Source of the DNA: Wolbachia endosymbiont of Cylisticus convexus | GTDB taxonomy: Bacteria; Pseudomonadota; Alphaproteobacteria; Rickettsiales; Anaplasmataceae | Assembly (NCBI RefSeq): GCF_003344345.1 | Contig: NZ_QPIP01000031.1 | Span: 1-22,141, forward strand | DNA length: 22,141 nt | Direction: 5' to 3' | Part shown: positions 5,868 to 14,402 of the stretch, piece after piece | Layout of the letters: each line of letters opens with the position of its first letter | How positions within the stretch are numbered: the first letter of the stretch is position 1 | Program-made: the position numbers and the translations under genes | The notes under the pieces: generated by a model | Told to the model about the DNA's origin: nothing | Database searches by the model: none | Seen by the model: the letters and a program-made list of their open reading frames with translations, nothing else

Positions 5868-7406
5868 CTAAAGATCACAAACACTCAAACAAGAAAAAGG
5901 GGCTTTTGCTCGCACAGAGACAGCGCCATTCTTTAACACTTTATGGTTATACATATCCTCAGGACAAGGTATTCCCAGACGATTTCTTTCAGGAAACCAC
6001 ATGATGAACTCACTTAACACATCAGCTATATCATCGGTAAATTCAGTTTCAGTATGAATCTTTTCAAATTCATCAAATATCAAATAATGAAAATCTTTTT
6101 CTCCTTGCTCAAGAAAGATATGACCTTGCTCGACAAACTGACTACAAGATTGAAACACTTCCATCTTTGACCTGGTTCTTCTTGAGCCTAAAATTAATGT
6201 ATTTGGCAGCAGTGTTCTCAGATCTGCTATTACCTTAAAGCCTATGCCATGTTCTTCTACGACTATTGCGTGCAGCCTATGCTCGTATTTACTTAGAAAC
6301 TCATGAATATCGTGTTCAACCGTTGCTGGATCAAGCTTTCTTGCCAACAAGTCCACCCATACTCCACACCTTTTTGGCTGATGTGCAAACTCACTCTTCG
6401 TAAAGAACGGCTGAAACACTCCCACCGCTGTTCTATCAAGTGTTTTGAGCGAACCACTGTTGAGATCGATAAATGCTACTAGATCTTTTTCACCAATCTT
6501 TTCATAAGCAAAATCAATCTTTTGAAAATATTTTTCATTAAATATTTGCCATTTTGGCTCTGGAGGATCTTGCATGTATTGCGACTGATAAACATAAGGC
6601 TCTGCTTTTTCCTTAATTCTTAGCTCCTCCATCGGTAGTCTGTTTTCATCAATACTGGTGCCATCTTCGAGCACTGCTGGAATGATGATCTTTTCAAACT
6701 GCCTCTCTGACTTCTTATCCAAATAGCCAAAGATATCGTAAACACTAATTCTCTGCCCAATCACCAAAAATGGTGTGTCAGCAGTGTTACGCCTCGAGGT
6801 TATGCACTGCTCAAACTTCTGACAGGCACTGATTAGTGACACGCGACTATAAGCGCAGCTTGCATCGTGTAGATCATCAAGAATAATGCAGCCACCGTAC
6901 TTTCGACCTTCATCAAAATCAAGCGAGCTATCTCCAGCTCCAGTACCAGTTACATGTCCTGATATTGAAAAGCCATTAACAAAACCTCCTTCCTTGGTTC
7001 TTATTACTCGCGTACTTCTGCGCCCAACAATCTTTACATTTGGAAAAACTTGCCGATAAAATGGCGACTCAAGAACAATGTGCAGTTCATTCATCTTCTC
7101 ACGCATTAAATCCCTTTGATGAGTGATGTACATGAATTTTGCCCTTGGATTGTTGCCAAGGGCAAAAGCTACATGAAAGATGAAACCGAGCGTGGTTTTA
7201 GCACAACGTGGTGGTATGTTCCACCATTGGCTGTGTGCTTTTTCAAACACCAAACGATTAACACTGCTAAACAGCAGCCACAGATAGTTTTTACTACCAT
7301 CCTCTCTCTTTAAATTGAGTCTAATGTTAAATACTCGCAGCATGCCTTGAAACGCAAAGAAACCAAAGTCTTTGCGGCATAAAATAATATCTTCTTGATT
7401 TAACAC
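5868..7406 (-). CDS. Phage terminase large subunit (TerL), 512 aa
   Basis: This is the packaging motor: it pumps phage DNA into the prohead and cuts it. The ATPase domain shows the Walker A-type motif IPPRCAKTT (64-72) and Walker B CIILDD (173-178). The nuclease domain shows candidate metal ligands: D314 in AFIDLNSG, E384/E385 in VVEEHG, and D458/D459 and D462 in FTDDIADVLSEF. Length is normal for tailed-phage TerL. The start is GTG at 7406 with only a weak ribosome-binding site; ATG at residue 22 is an alternative. It is the last gene of the structural operon, whereas P22 packaging genes come first. No small terminase subunit is recognisable nearby, so packaging specificity may lie with an unrecognised protein. 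Confidence 0.93.
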   Translation of the reverse strand: MLNQEDIILCRKDFGFFAFQGMLRVFNIRLNLKREDGSKNYLWLLFSSVNRLVFEKAHSQWWNIPPRCAKTTLGFIFHVAFALGNNPRAKFMYITHQRDLMREKMNELHIVLESPFYRQVFPNVKIVGRRSTRVIRTKEGGFVNGFSISGHVTGTGAGDSSLDFDEGRKYGGCIILDDLHDASCAYSRVSLISACQKFEQCITSRRNTADTPFLVIGQRISVYDIFGYLDKKSERQFEKIIIPAVLEDGTSIDENRLPMEELRIKEKAEPYVYQSQYMQDPPEPKWQIFNEKYFQKIDFAYEKIGEKDLVAFIDLNSGSLKTLDRTAVGVFQPFFTKSEFAHQPKRCGVWVDLLARKLDPATVEHDIHEFLSKYEHRLHAIVVEEHGIGFKVIADLRTLLPNTLILGSRRTRSKMEVFQSCSQFVEQGHIFLEQGEKDFHYLIFDEFEKIHTETEFTDDIADVLSEFIMWFPERNRLGIPCPEDMYNHKVLKNGAVSVRAKAPFSCLSVCDL

Positions 7407-7456
7407 TTGATTTCTTTAATTTTTTAATAGAAAATATTAATCTTAATATAGGTACA

Positions 7457-7483
7457 GGTACCAATACCTAGAGTATTGGTACC
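7457..7483 (-). repeat. 11-bp inverted repeat between the pilot-like gene and terL
   Basis: The arms ggtaccaatac (7457-7467) and gtattggtacc (7473-7483) flank a 5-base loop and begin at the stop codon of the upstream gene. On the minus strand the stem is not followed by a good T tract. It may attenuate transcription or protect mRNA ends rather than fully terminate, because terL lies just downstream. Confidence 0.6.
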
Positions 7484-7995
7484 TAAAGCATCATTGCAAC
7501 CTTACCAATACCTTCACCAAGTCCGCCTAACATTTGATTGATAATCGCCCAGCGATCATTTATCGCTTTGCCGTAAGAAGTGTAACTACCACCTAAGTTC
7601 TGACTAATCTGTGCACCAAGACCATGCGCGCCTATAAGACCTTGCAGTCCGCCTAAAGATGAACCGATAAAATCATTTAAACCCTTAGAGGCAAGGTCAG
7701 AGTTTAAACTTGCAACTTTAGACAAACCATAACTTGAGCGATCAAGTCCACTTGCCCTTAAGTTATTGCCCAGCGCGGTATTCATTTGATTGCTGATGAA
7801 CTGCTGATAAGGACTTTCTTTATATTGCGACGCTATTTTATTGATAAATCCTCCGGGATCTGCAATACCCTTTCCAAGACCGCCAAGATTCTCCATATAG
7901 CGATCATATAATCCCTTTTGCATCGCAATATTATTTTCAAACTGACGATTAGCTTTAGAGCTACCAAAAAGCCAGTCAAACAAATCTCCAAACAT
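7483..7995 (-). CDS. Glycine-rich 170-aa protein, probable virion pilot/ejection protein
   Basis: The sequence starts with a hydrophobic MFGDLFDWLFGSS segment. It is rich in Gly, Ser, Asn and Leu, with repeated LGGLG- and GLGAQISQNLGG-like stretches. That composition resembles internal virion proteins that form a DNA-delivery channel (P22 gp7/gp20 class, T7 gp14, microvirus pilot proteins). No specific family motif allows a firmer call. ATG 7995 has GGGAGG upstream and overlaps the end of the RuvC-like gene by one base. Its place between portal/resolvase and terminase in the virion operon supports a particle role. Confidence 0.6.
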   Translation of the reverse strand: MFGDLFDWLFGSSKANRQFENNIAMQKGLYDRYMENLGGLGKGIADPGGFINKIASQYKESPYQQFISNQMNTALGNNLRASGLDRSSYGLSKVASLNSDLASKGLNDFIGSSLGGLQGLIGAHGLGAQISQNLGGSYTSYGKAINDRWAIINQMLGGLGEGIGKVAMML

Positions 7996-8519
7996 TATTC
8001 CTCCCTTTTTACACCAGCAAAGAGTCCAGCTATGCTATCTGCTGTGTGATCGCATAGCCGGGAAACATTGAGCATTTTTTTAATACGTTCTTTGACAATC
8101 TCCTTACGGGCTGTGCCAAAACATCTCATTTTAAGTGCGCCACCAAAATAGCGTTTTACTTTGCCCTTCCAGTGCAAACAAAACAGTCCTTCGGCGATAA
8201 TCTGCAATTTTTTGTAATACGACATATGGCTACCTTTGATGTATTTTTGCTTAAAAAAATACTGATTGTCCTCAAGCAGCACTAAATCAAGCTGTGGATT
8301 GCCGTGAAGTAAAAGCGCAATCACTCCCTGATATTCATAACTAATCTGGCGCAATATTTCTCCCTCCAGTTTCCATTTTTCTACGCCTAAAACGTAGCTA
8401 CCACAATAAAGTGTTTCGTCCCTGACATAGGCAAAACCATTACTCTTACCAAGGTCAATGCTCAAAACATTCTCAGGTATTCTTTTTGCAAGTGAAAATT
8501 TTTTTATCTTAAGCTCCAC
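7995..8519 (-). CDS. RuvC-like Holliday-junction resolvase (RNase H fold), 174 aa
   Basis: This is a probable structure-specific nuclease that resolves branched phage DNA before or during packaging. RuvC-type acids are visible: D22 in LSIDLGKSNGFAYV, E83 in DLVLLEDNQYF, and D157/D161 in CDHTADSIAGLFA. The final motif matches the HxxDAxA-like helix of RuvC nucleases. Length equals that of bacterial RuvC (about 170 aa), but the sequence is divergent, as in phage versions. The start is GTG at 8519, with GAGGGAG upstream, overlapping the end of the portal gene by 11 bases. Its position inside the virion operon suggests expression late, together with packaging. Confidence 0.8.
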   Translation of the reverse strand: MELKIKKFSLAKRIPENVLSIDLGKSNGFAYVRDETLYCGSYVLGVEKWKLEGEILRQISYEYQGVIALLLHGNPQLDLVLLEDNQYFFKQKYIKGSHMSYYKKLQIIAEGLFCLHWKGKVKRYFGGALKMRCFGTARKEIVKERIKKMLNVSRLCDHTADSIAGLFAGVKREE

Positions 8520-10167
8520 TTTTCTCCCTCAGCATTTTTTCCTCATGAGCATTACGCATCTCCTCTCGCATTACTGCTAACTTTTCAGCCAGAAGATCAA
8601 CCTCAGCTTTTAGCTCGGCAATTCTTTCTTTCGACTGTATCTCAAGCAATTTAATCTCCTGCTCGCTTGGCTGCTGCGCTTGCTGCATCTGTTGCTCTTG
8701 TTGCTGCTGGCCAATGCTCAGCACTTTATCACGTAGAATCTTACTGCTCACCGTGTCTTGATTGAGCAGCATCTCTCCTAAGAGTTCGACACTTATTTGC
8801 TGATTAGCTGGACCAAGATACTGCATAACATTCAGCATCAGTTCATTATCCTTCTCACGCTGCTTTTCTAAAGATTCACTTATTTTAATTTTGACATTTG
8901 TAGATCTGCTAAAATTAATTAAACTACTTAAAGTCTCATCATCTTGTGCCAATTTGTAAGGTAGTAAGGAAAGCAGAACATTTCCTACTTGGTTGAGCGT
9001 AATTTGATGGGCGAAATAATACGAGGTGACACTACCTTCATTTTCCCTCAGCTTGTCACGTAAGGCAGCAGCAGATGAATACTTGCTGTCTTTAACAATG
9101 TTGGTAGTGTCACTCCAGATTTGTGACAATAAACTAAGAGCCTGCTGCATTAATACCGCGAGGTTCGGATCAGAGCCAGTTGGAGGTATCACAATAGGCT
9201 GTATACCATCCACCGTCGCATATTCTAGTAACATCTCACGAGGATCAGCAAAACGCAGCGTTTTGCTACTAGCAACACTTGCTTGCGGCATTAAAAAGCG
9301 ATTTTGAAAGTATTTAGCACCATAGTTCATCATCGCTATACAGTGGTTATAGGTCTTCTGCGCATAATGACACATCACACCAAGTGGTCTTGTCACTTCA
9401 CGATTATCAATATAGTGAGAGCAGCCACCATGAAATACCAGTGGCAGATGCCGATGGCCATATAGCTCTTTGCTTTCAAGAATTTCTTCATTCGTAAACC
9501 GATAAAAGGTTATACCATCATTCTTTTTCAGATAAAGATCAGTAACTTCAATGTAAGGAACAGTGTCTTTATCCTTAAACTCGAGCCTCTCAATTTGCGC
9601 ATATCCCATCTTCTCTAAGCTTGTTTTATATAAGCGATGAGTAATACCACAGTAACGTCCATCGCCCTTGTGGGGCTCGTTACTGTGTGGATCAAAAAAG
9701 AAACTCTCTGTACCGTTTATTGCCCTGATTTTAAACGTCAGTTCATCATCTTCGATATCTTCATTGTTGTAACCAAAACCAATATAGAGCGCTGAATAGC
9801 CACCGATGATCGCTTCTTTGAGCGCTTTGCTATATTCCACATAGTGATCTTGACTAAAGATTAAATCAGTGATAGAACCGTGCATGAACTGCATCACCTG
9901 CGGGTCAGGGCTTTCACCATTTACTTTCAGCTCTAAATCATACTTTTTACCACGCACAGTGTTTAAAATCTTCTCAGCCATTGCAAATGTGACGTTGAAA
10001 ACTATTGGCTCTGCACCAATGCTCAGCAGCTCTCGTTTTTCATTCTCAGTATATTGCTCACCCATAACCACGAACTTATGCTGACGCCGTGCTTGCTCGA
10101 TATTTCCACTCCAATAATCAAACCAGCTATTTCGCAGTCTGGTTAAATACTCTAATCTTGTGCCCAT
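8509..10167 (-). CDS. P22-type portal protein, 552 aa
   Basis: This is the dodecameric portal at the capsid vertex through which DNA enters and leaves. The N-terminal core (about 1-480) has the features expected of P22-like portals, including the early INFNxT-like EPIVFNVTFAMAEKILNTVRGKK and the segment TESFFFDPHSNEPHKGDGRYCG. A Gln-rich hinge from 484 (GQQQQEQQMQQAQQ) leads into a long charged helix to 548. This matches the helical barrel at the C-terminus of P22 gp1, though shorter (P22 gp1 is 725 aa). ATG 10167 has AGGA eight bases upstream and overlaps the end of the ejection gene by 16 bases. P22-like assignment is strong given the neighbouring gp10-like gene. Confidence 0.9.
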   Translation of the reverse strand: MGTRLEYLTRLRNSWFDYWSGNIEQARRQHKFVVMGEQYTENEKRELLSIGAEPIVFNVTFAMAEKILNTVRGKKYDLELKVNGESPDPQVMQFMHGSITDLIFSQDHYVEYSKALKEAIIGGYSALYIGFGYNNEDIEDDELTFKIRAINGTESFFFDPHSNEPHKGDGRYCGITHRLYKTSLEKMGYAQIERLEFKDKDTVPYIEVTDLYLKKNDGITFYRFTNEEILESKELYGHRHLPLVFHGGCSHYIDNREVTRPLGVMCHYAQKTYNHCIAMMNYGAKYFQNRFLMPQASVASSKTLRFADPREMLLEYATVDGIQPIVIPPTGSDPNLAVLMQQALSLLSQIWSDTTNIVKDSKYSSAAALRDKLRENEGSVTSYYFAHQITLNQVGNVLLSLLPYKLAQDDETLSSLINFSRSTNVKIKISESLEKQREKDNELMLNVMQYLGPANQQISVELLGEMLLNQDTVSSKILRDKVLSIGQQQQEQQMQQAQQPSEQEIKLLEIQSKERIAELKAEVDLLAEKLAVMREEMRNAHEEKMLREKSGA

Positions 10168-11972
10168 TTGCGCATTCCTACTTTGCTACCACTCATCGAT
10201 GCTTTCTTGAGCATCTCAAGAATAAACCCACCTTGCTCTTCAATGATTCTTCCTTGCAGAGCTGACATTAATTCTCGTGTTACTGGATCTTTGGCTGAAC
10301 CAAAAGAATACTGCGCAAATAGCTTGGCAATTTTGCCATCAGAAAAACCATTGAGACCTATTTTTGCTAAAAGCAATCGCACACCTCCTGCAGATAACTG
10401 ACCAAACGATCCTAATTTATCAACAAACTCCATCAATTTCTCCGAAGTAACAGGTGCTATGTGCTTGTTTCTAATTACATTTGCATTTTCCAGTAAAAAA
10501 CCTCTGATTACTTGCTCCTTAGTAAACACTCCACTGTCAACCGCAATCTTCTGTGGCAACTCGCCAAATATCTCAGCTACTTTTCTTATATTTCCTCCCT
10601 GTAGCGCATCACTTGCACCACTTAAGAGTCCCATTGTCTTACTGACATTTGCGCGGAGCGGTAAAAAGTGTTCTTCTAGTTTGCTGATAACCTCTTTAAC
10701 TTGATTTTCTGGTATGCCATGTTTTTCCGCTAATTTATAAGAAGAACCTCTCAAACCCGACAATATATCAGCAAACTCCTTAGATTTATAACTTCCACTC
10801 TCACCAGCAAATTTACTTTCTAAATCTTCTATAATCTTTCTTTGAAAAGGATTATTCGTTTCTTTAGCAGCACTCTTTAAATAACTGCCCACATCTTTCA
10901 CTCCTATATTTGGCACATCTTTTATTGCCGTATCAAAACCACGGCTAACTATATTGTGCACTGGCTCTCTGCCTTGTTTAAACAGACTTGTTACTGCTTT
11001 TCCACCTTTTACTGCTCCAGCACCAAGGCCATGGGCTGCAACAATCAAAGGTGCATCTTCCAGTGTGTCAGTAAGCGCATTAGAAAGAGGATTTTTATCA
11101 CCTGCTATTCCCCTCTCAGCAGAAGTGCCAGCAAAAGCTCCAACCAAACCTCCAAGGCTTCCTCCTATAAACATTCCTATAGGCCCTAAAGGTGCTCCAA
11201 ACACTGCTCCCATAGCAACGGCAGGAATATCTGCTATTATCTGCAGTCCCATTTCCCGGAGAAAATTCTTTTTTACTTCTTGTGGCTCTTCTATTATCTT
11301 AGGATTGCCTGATAGTTTGATTAAGGTATCAATGCTCACACCATCTAAACCTTCAATCTGACTATCGAGCTTTCTTGTTGCTTCTTCCTTGACAGTTTTT
11401 TCTATTCGCGGATCTTGCATCAGCTGACTTAGCTGCGTCTCATTTAATCCTCTGACTTTCTTTTGAATATCTCCAGCTCGAGCCTCAAGTTTCTCCTTTG
11501 TTTCACCAAAGAATTTTCTCCAGCTTTCAGCTGAGAGTTTATTGACATTGAATTTTTCTTTAAAAGACTTCACTGAATATTCATTCATTGGTAAACCTTC
11601 TATCTGCATAATTGCAGGTAGAAGTTCGCCTTCTAAATAGCGGCCAAATTCATTGCGAGCATCAAGTTTGTCTTTGTTTCTAAAAAGATCCGTAATTGAA
11701 TTAATTTTATCACCACTAAGCAGTCTGGAAAATTTGGAATTAGGTAGAGCATTTTCAGCGGCACCGAGCTTTTCACCAGCTAACTCCAGTGCTCTTTGAT
11801 ATCTAGGAACATTTGAGATATAAGCCTTTTCCTCATTTGACAGTTCCTGAGTTTTAAGCTGTTGCTCTACATATTGCTTTTGCCAGTCTTCAAAGCGTTT
11901 GCGCTGCAAAAGTTTTTGCTCATACTTGCTCTCAAATACGCCTCTACCAAGACCACTTAGTAATCCTAACAT
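10152..11972 (-). CDS. Phage DNA ejection / internal virion protein, 606 aa
   Basis: This is a probable ejection protein that leaves the particle with the DNA and helps it cross the host envelope. The chain is mostly helical and Lys/Glu-rich with one hydrophobic glycine-zipper block at about 242-283 (IIADIPAVAMGAVFGAPLGP and on). That is a common feature of membrane-inserting internal proteins such as P22 gp16/gp20 and T7 gp15/16. It directly precedes the portal gene in the transcript. No lysozyme or peptidase motif is seen. A tape-measure protein is unlikely because the other genes indicate a short-tailed phage. Start ATG 11972 has GAGGGG upstream and overlaps the previous gene by seven bases. 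Confidence 0.7.
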   Translation of the reverse strand: MLGLLSGLGRGVFESKYEQKLLQRKRFEDWQKQYVEQQLKTQELSNEEKAYISNVPRYQRALELAGEKLGAAENALPNSKFSRLLSGDKINSITDLFRNKDKLDARNEFGRYLEGELLPAIMQIEGLPMNEYSVKSFKEKFNVNKLSAESWRKFFGETKEKLEARAGDIQKKVRGLNETQLSQLMQDPRIEKTVKEEATRKLDSQIEGLDGVSIDTLIKLSGNPKIIEEPQEVKKNFLREMGLQIIADIPAVAMGAVFGAPLGPIGMFIGGSLGGLVGAFAGTSAERGIAGDKNPLSNALTDTLEDAPLIVAAHGLGAGAVKGGKAVTSLFKQGREPVHNIVSRGFDTAIKDVPNIGVKDVGSYLKSAAKETNNPFQRKIIEDLESKFAGESGSYKSKEFADILSGLRGSSYKLAEKHGIPENQVKEVISKLEEHFLPLRANVSKTMGLLSGASDALQGGNIRKVAEIFGELPQKIAVDSGVFTKEQVIRGFLLENANVIRNKHIAPVTSEKLMEFVDKLGSFGQLSAGGVRLLLAKIGLNGFSDGKIAKLFAQYSFGSAKDPVTRELMSALQGRIIEEQGGFILEMLKKASMSGSKVGMRKWAQD

Positions 11973-12241
11973 TTTTCAAAGTCCCCTCTATACTCACCAA
12001 CAATGTCATCGATAACCTCCCCACTTCTGGTAAAACCGCTTTCACTTTTTAACTTATCATGAGCAAAAACCAGATTCTTCAGCTCACCACCATCGATCTC
12101 ATCACAAACTCCCAGGCCAAGTTTCAGTATTAAAGCATGCTCTAAATGCTTCATCTTTTGCTCTTTATCAGGAGAGTTAATTACATTTACTAGCTCCTTA
12201 TTGATCGCTTCGCGTATTAGGCTTTTCGTCCCTTTTTCCAT
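11966..12241 (-). CDS. Unrecognised 91-aa protein in the virion operon
   Basis: This is a small, charged, probably helical protein with no membrane segment. ATG 12241 has GAGGGAG seven bases upstream, and it overlaps the ejection gene by seven bases, so it belongs to the operon. Its position between the gp10-like and ejection genes is where P22-like phages carry small virion or assembly factors such as the tail needle. It is too short for a P22-type needle and shows no trimeric coiled-coil heptads, so I assign no function. Confidence 0.6.
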   Translation of the reverse strand: MEKGTKSLIREAINKELVNVINSPDKEQKMKHLEHALILKLGLGVCDEIDGGELKNLVFAHDKLKSESGFTRSGEVIDDIVGEYRGDFEKC

Positions 12242-12371
12242 CTTTCTCCCTCTTTAAATGCTCTCTCCACATAATGTTTATGCGATCGGTTAATATCTCC
12301 AAAAACATTCCCCAATGAGTTATCAGATGTTGTGGCGCTATTAAATCCGGGTTAGACTCTTTCTTTTCCAT
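12198..12371 (-). CDS. Small 57-aa protein bridging two operon genes
   Basis: A short reading frame from ATG 12371 begins MEKKESNPDLIAPQHLITHW and ends in a Lys/Arg/Asp-rich tail (REKDGKRDEKPN). AAGAGGA lies just upstream of the ATG. It overlaps the end of the gp10-like gene by 20 bases and the start of the 91-aa gene by 44 bases. It fills the only sizeable gap in an otherwise close-packed operon, which favours a real gene. No homology is recognised. The alternative is a non-coding spacer that happens to stay open. Confidence 0.5.
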   Translation of the reverse strand: MEKKESNPDLIAPQHLITHWGMFLEILTDRINIMWREHLKREKDGKRDEKPNTRSDQ

Positions 12372-13746
12372 AGATCCTCTTTAATAAAAAACTGCTGTTG
12401 CACTCTTTAAATTCAAACTTGAAATGTACCAGTCCACTATTAATGCCAAAAAGGTTGTAATTAAGTTTGATCATCTTTTCCCTGCTTTCTTCAAATTCAT
12501 CGGCAAAAATTGTGACCCTATAATCTGGCTCAAGCGCAAAATCCCTCTTGTAGGAAATAAACATATCGATAAACATTTCCGACTCACTTCCATAGAAATA
12601 CAAAAATGCTAATTGCTCGGTGATGTAAGGCTTGAATGATGGAAAATAATCCGTGGTTATTACTCCATTAAAAGTAATGTCTCCTGCCCCACTAGTCTTG
12701 CAAACTTTGAGGTTATTCGTCACAAGTAAGCAGTAAACTCTGCTCTTGACATTGACATGATAATTGGCGTTTTGTTCTCGCAGTAATGTCCAGATACCTA
12801 AACTGAGGTGCAGGCAGTAAGAAACATTAGGCTTGCCATTTGGCAAATTAAAAAACAAGACATAGTAAGTATTGTTGTTATAGTTGAACATGCTACTGAC
12901 CACGTAGTTGATAATGCTCCTATCTTTCCAGAGAGGAGCATTGTCGAGCACTTTCATCTCCTGACCATCAAAACAAATAATCACAAACTTGCCATCGATT
13001 GAGTGAAATGCACCAATTAGAAAAGTGCCATTGTTTTCTAAAGTACGTTTGCTGATTAGCTTATAGGGAACACTCAGTTCTCTTCTTTTGGTTAGTGGAA
13101 AAAGTCCATCACTGCTTGGTTGTCCATACCATACTTCCATGCCATTTTCTGTAAAGATACAGAGATTATTTTTGATCACACCAAGCCCTACTCCTTTGCC
13201 AGCATAGGAAATAATTGTAAATGCTTCCCACTTTTTAAATTCAGCGAAATCACTAGTATAGAAGACTTCTCCCTTACTTAGCAGGTAGATAGTTGAGTTC
13301 ATCACCGCAAAATCTACGATATCTTTAGGTTTTATATCGCCTTTTGACAGATCAATTTCAGTAAAGGTTTCATTCACCAGGCGATAAAGTTTGCCCGATA
13401 TCAACCAAAATTTGTAGTCATTGCAATCGCACATCGAAGGACGATCATCCTGAGAGACATTTGCTAACGTAAATATCTCTTTATATTTGTTTTTTGCCAG
13501 ATCGATCTGATAAATTGTCAGTAAAAAAACAGCACTTACCTTAGCCAAATAGATGGTATCGTCATTGCCATAGTAAAAACCAACGATACTATCACCAGTT
13601 GCAAAAGGAACCTCAAAAAGTGGAGAAAGTGCTGGTCGCAGCCGCAAACCTTCCGGCGTAGCTAAAAAGTTCTCCACGCTAAAATCATCAATAGCATGGC
13701 CATATTTGATGTCTCTCAGTAGTGGAATTTCAAAAGAATTCATCAT
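12352..13746 (-). CDS. P22 gp10-like packaged-DNA stabilisation (tail hub) protein, 464 aa
   Basis: This protein closes the portal after packaging and joins adaptor to tail needle and tailspikes. The N-terminus has the gp10-type pattern: MMNSFEIPLLRDIKYG, then ENFLATPEGLRLRPA, then a run of beta-rich, propeller-like repeats including GKLYRLVNETFTEIDL and EVWYGQPSSDGLFPL. Length is close to P22 gp10 (472 aa). A GTG at 13770 is in frame, but it precedes the ribosome-binding site AAGGAG (13761-13766). I therefore choose ATG 13746 (or 13743), overlapping the end of the preceding adaptor fragment. Order after coat and adaptor genes matches P22. Confidence 0.8.
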   Translation of the reverse strand: MMNSFEIPLLRDIKYGHAIDDFSVENFLATPEGLRLRPALSPLFEVPFATGDSIVGFYYGNDDTIYLAKVSAVFLLTIYQIDLAKNKYKEIFTLANVSQDDRPSMCDCNDYKFWLISGKLYRLVNETFTEIDLSKGDIKPKDIVDFAVMNSTIYLLSKGEVFYTSDFAEFKKWEAFTIISYAGKGVGLGVIKNNLCIFTENGMEVWYGQPSSDGLFPLTKRRELSVPYKLISKRTLENNGTFLIGAFHSIDGKFVIICFDGQEMKVLDNAPLWKDRSIINYVVSSMFNYNNNTYYVLFFNLPNGKPNVSYCLHLSLGIWTLLREQNANYHVNVKSRVYCLLVTNNLKVCKTSGAGDITFNGVITTDYFPSFKPYITEQLAFLYFYGSESEMFIDMFISYKRDFALEPDYRVTIFADEFEESREKMIKLNYNLFGINSGLVHFKFEFKECNSSFLLKRIYGKERV

Positions 13747-14014
13747 TAATCCAAATAGGCTCCTTAACACTGTAGCTGCCTACACTGCCACCAGCAGACA
13801 GCCGATCTTTAATCTCACGATACTGCTCGGCAAAACCCTGCGGCAGTGGAATATTAAGCCGTACTGACAGCTTAAAAGCCGTGGCATATTTGAGAAATTC
13901 TCGTTTTAGTCCATCAAGACCAACTATTTTGTTATCAACATCTTTGAAATGAATGAGATATTCTGTTGTTACCTTAATCTCTGGCAAAATTTTAATCTCG
14001 CCGGCAAGTATCAC
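13730..14014 (-). CDS. Head-tail adaptor, C-terminal part (split gene), 94 aa
   Basis: The sequence resembles the second half of tail-tubular/adaptor proteins (T7 gp11, P22 gp4 class). A short beta segment (GEIKILPEIKVTTEYLIHFKD, about 5-25) is followed by LDGLKREFLKYATAFKLSVRLN and a helix ending in AEQYREIKDRL. The only early start is GTG at 14014, without a visible ribosome-binding site, and the open frame continues upstream as ..RICYSP before it. It overlaps the 3' end of the 136-aa gene by 23 bases in the +1 frame. Most simply, the two frames are halves of one adaptor separated by a frameshift. Separate coupled translation is the alternative. Confidence 0.6.
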   Translation of the reverse strand: MILAGEIKILPEIKVTTEYLIHFKDVDNKIVGLDGLKREFLKYATAFKLSVRLNIPLPQGFAEQYREIKDRLSAGGSVGSYSVKEPIWINDEFF

Positions 14015-14402
14015 GGGTGAGTAGCATATACGATGGCACCCACACCTTTCTAAGTGATGATATCGGGCGCATAGAGCATCCGCTGCTTTTGTCTATCAGC
14101 TCCACAACATGAAATTTTTTGTAGCTAGTTAGATTAACATCAAAAGCTGGCTTTTTCTTGTTGCAATCATCAAAAACAAAACCACCACCAACTGTTTGGC
14201 CGGGCTCTAACTTAATCTCCTGGACAGCGTCAGAACCCAGCCAATAGTAATTTTCATGCAGTTGATCAAAAGCTTCAGAGAAGAGTCTCTTTACTAAATC
14301 AAGCGTACCTAAATGCTCAGAGGCATCACGACGCGAATTGATCCCGAGCATTCCTTGTATTTCGACAAGTAGATTGGAAAAACTATCGTCGTAATCACTC
14401 AT
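13992..14402 (-). CDS. Head-tail adaptor, N-terminal part (split gene), 136 aa
   Basis: This is the N-terminal half of a gp4/gp11-like adaptor that sits between portal and tail hub. The helices SFSNLLVEIQGMLGI and DLVKRLFSEAFDQLHENYYW are followed by beta-rich sequence (FHVVELID, KVWVPSYMLL), then an abrupt Arg-rich end (TRDTCRRD). The characteristic second half appears in the next frame. I start at ATG 14402 (MSDYDDSF) because GGAGG lies 12 bases upstream; an in-frame start at 14444 would lie deep inside the coat gene. It overlaps the coat gene end by eight bases. If the two frames are joined, the product would be about 230 aa. Confidence 0.65.
   Translation of the reverse strand: MSDYDDSFSNLLVEIQGMLGINSRRDASEHLGTLDLVKRLFSEAFDQLHENYYWLGSDAVQEIKLEPGQTVGGGFVFDDCNKKKPAFDVNLTSYKKFHVVELIDKSSGCSMRPISSLRKVWVPSYMLLTRDTCRRD

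Noticed and set aside
13744..13770. GTG start at 13770 for the gp10-like protein
   Set aside because: It precedes the AAGGAG ribosome-binding site and would add residues encoded by that site; ATG 13746 gives the expected N-terminus.
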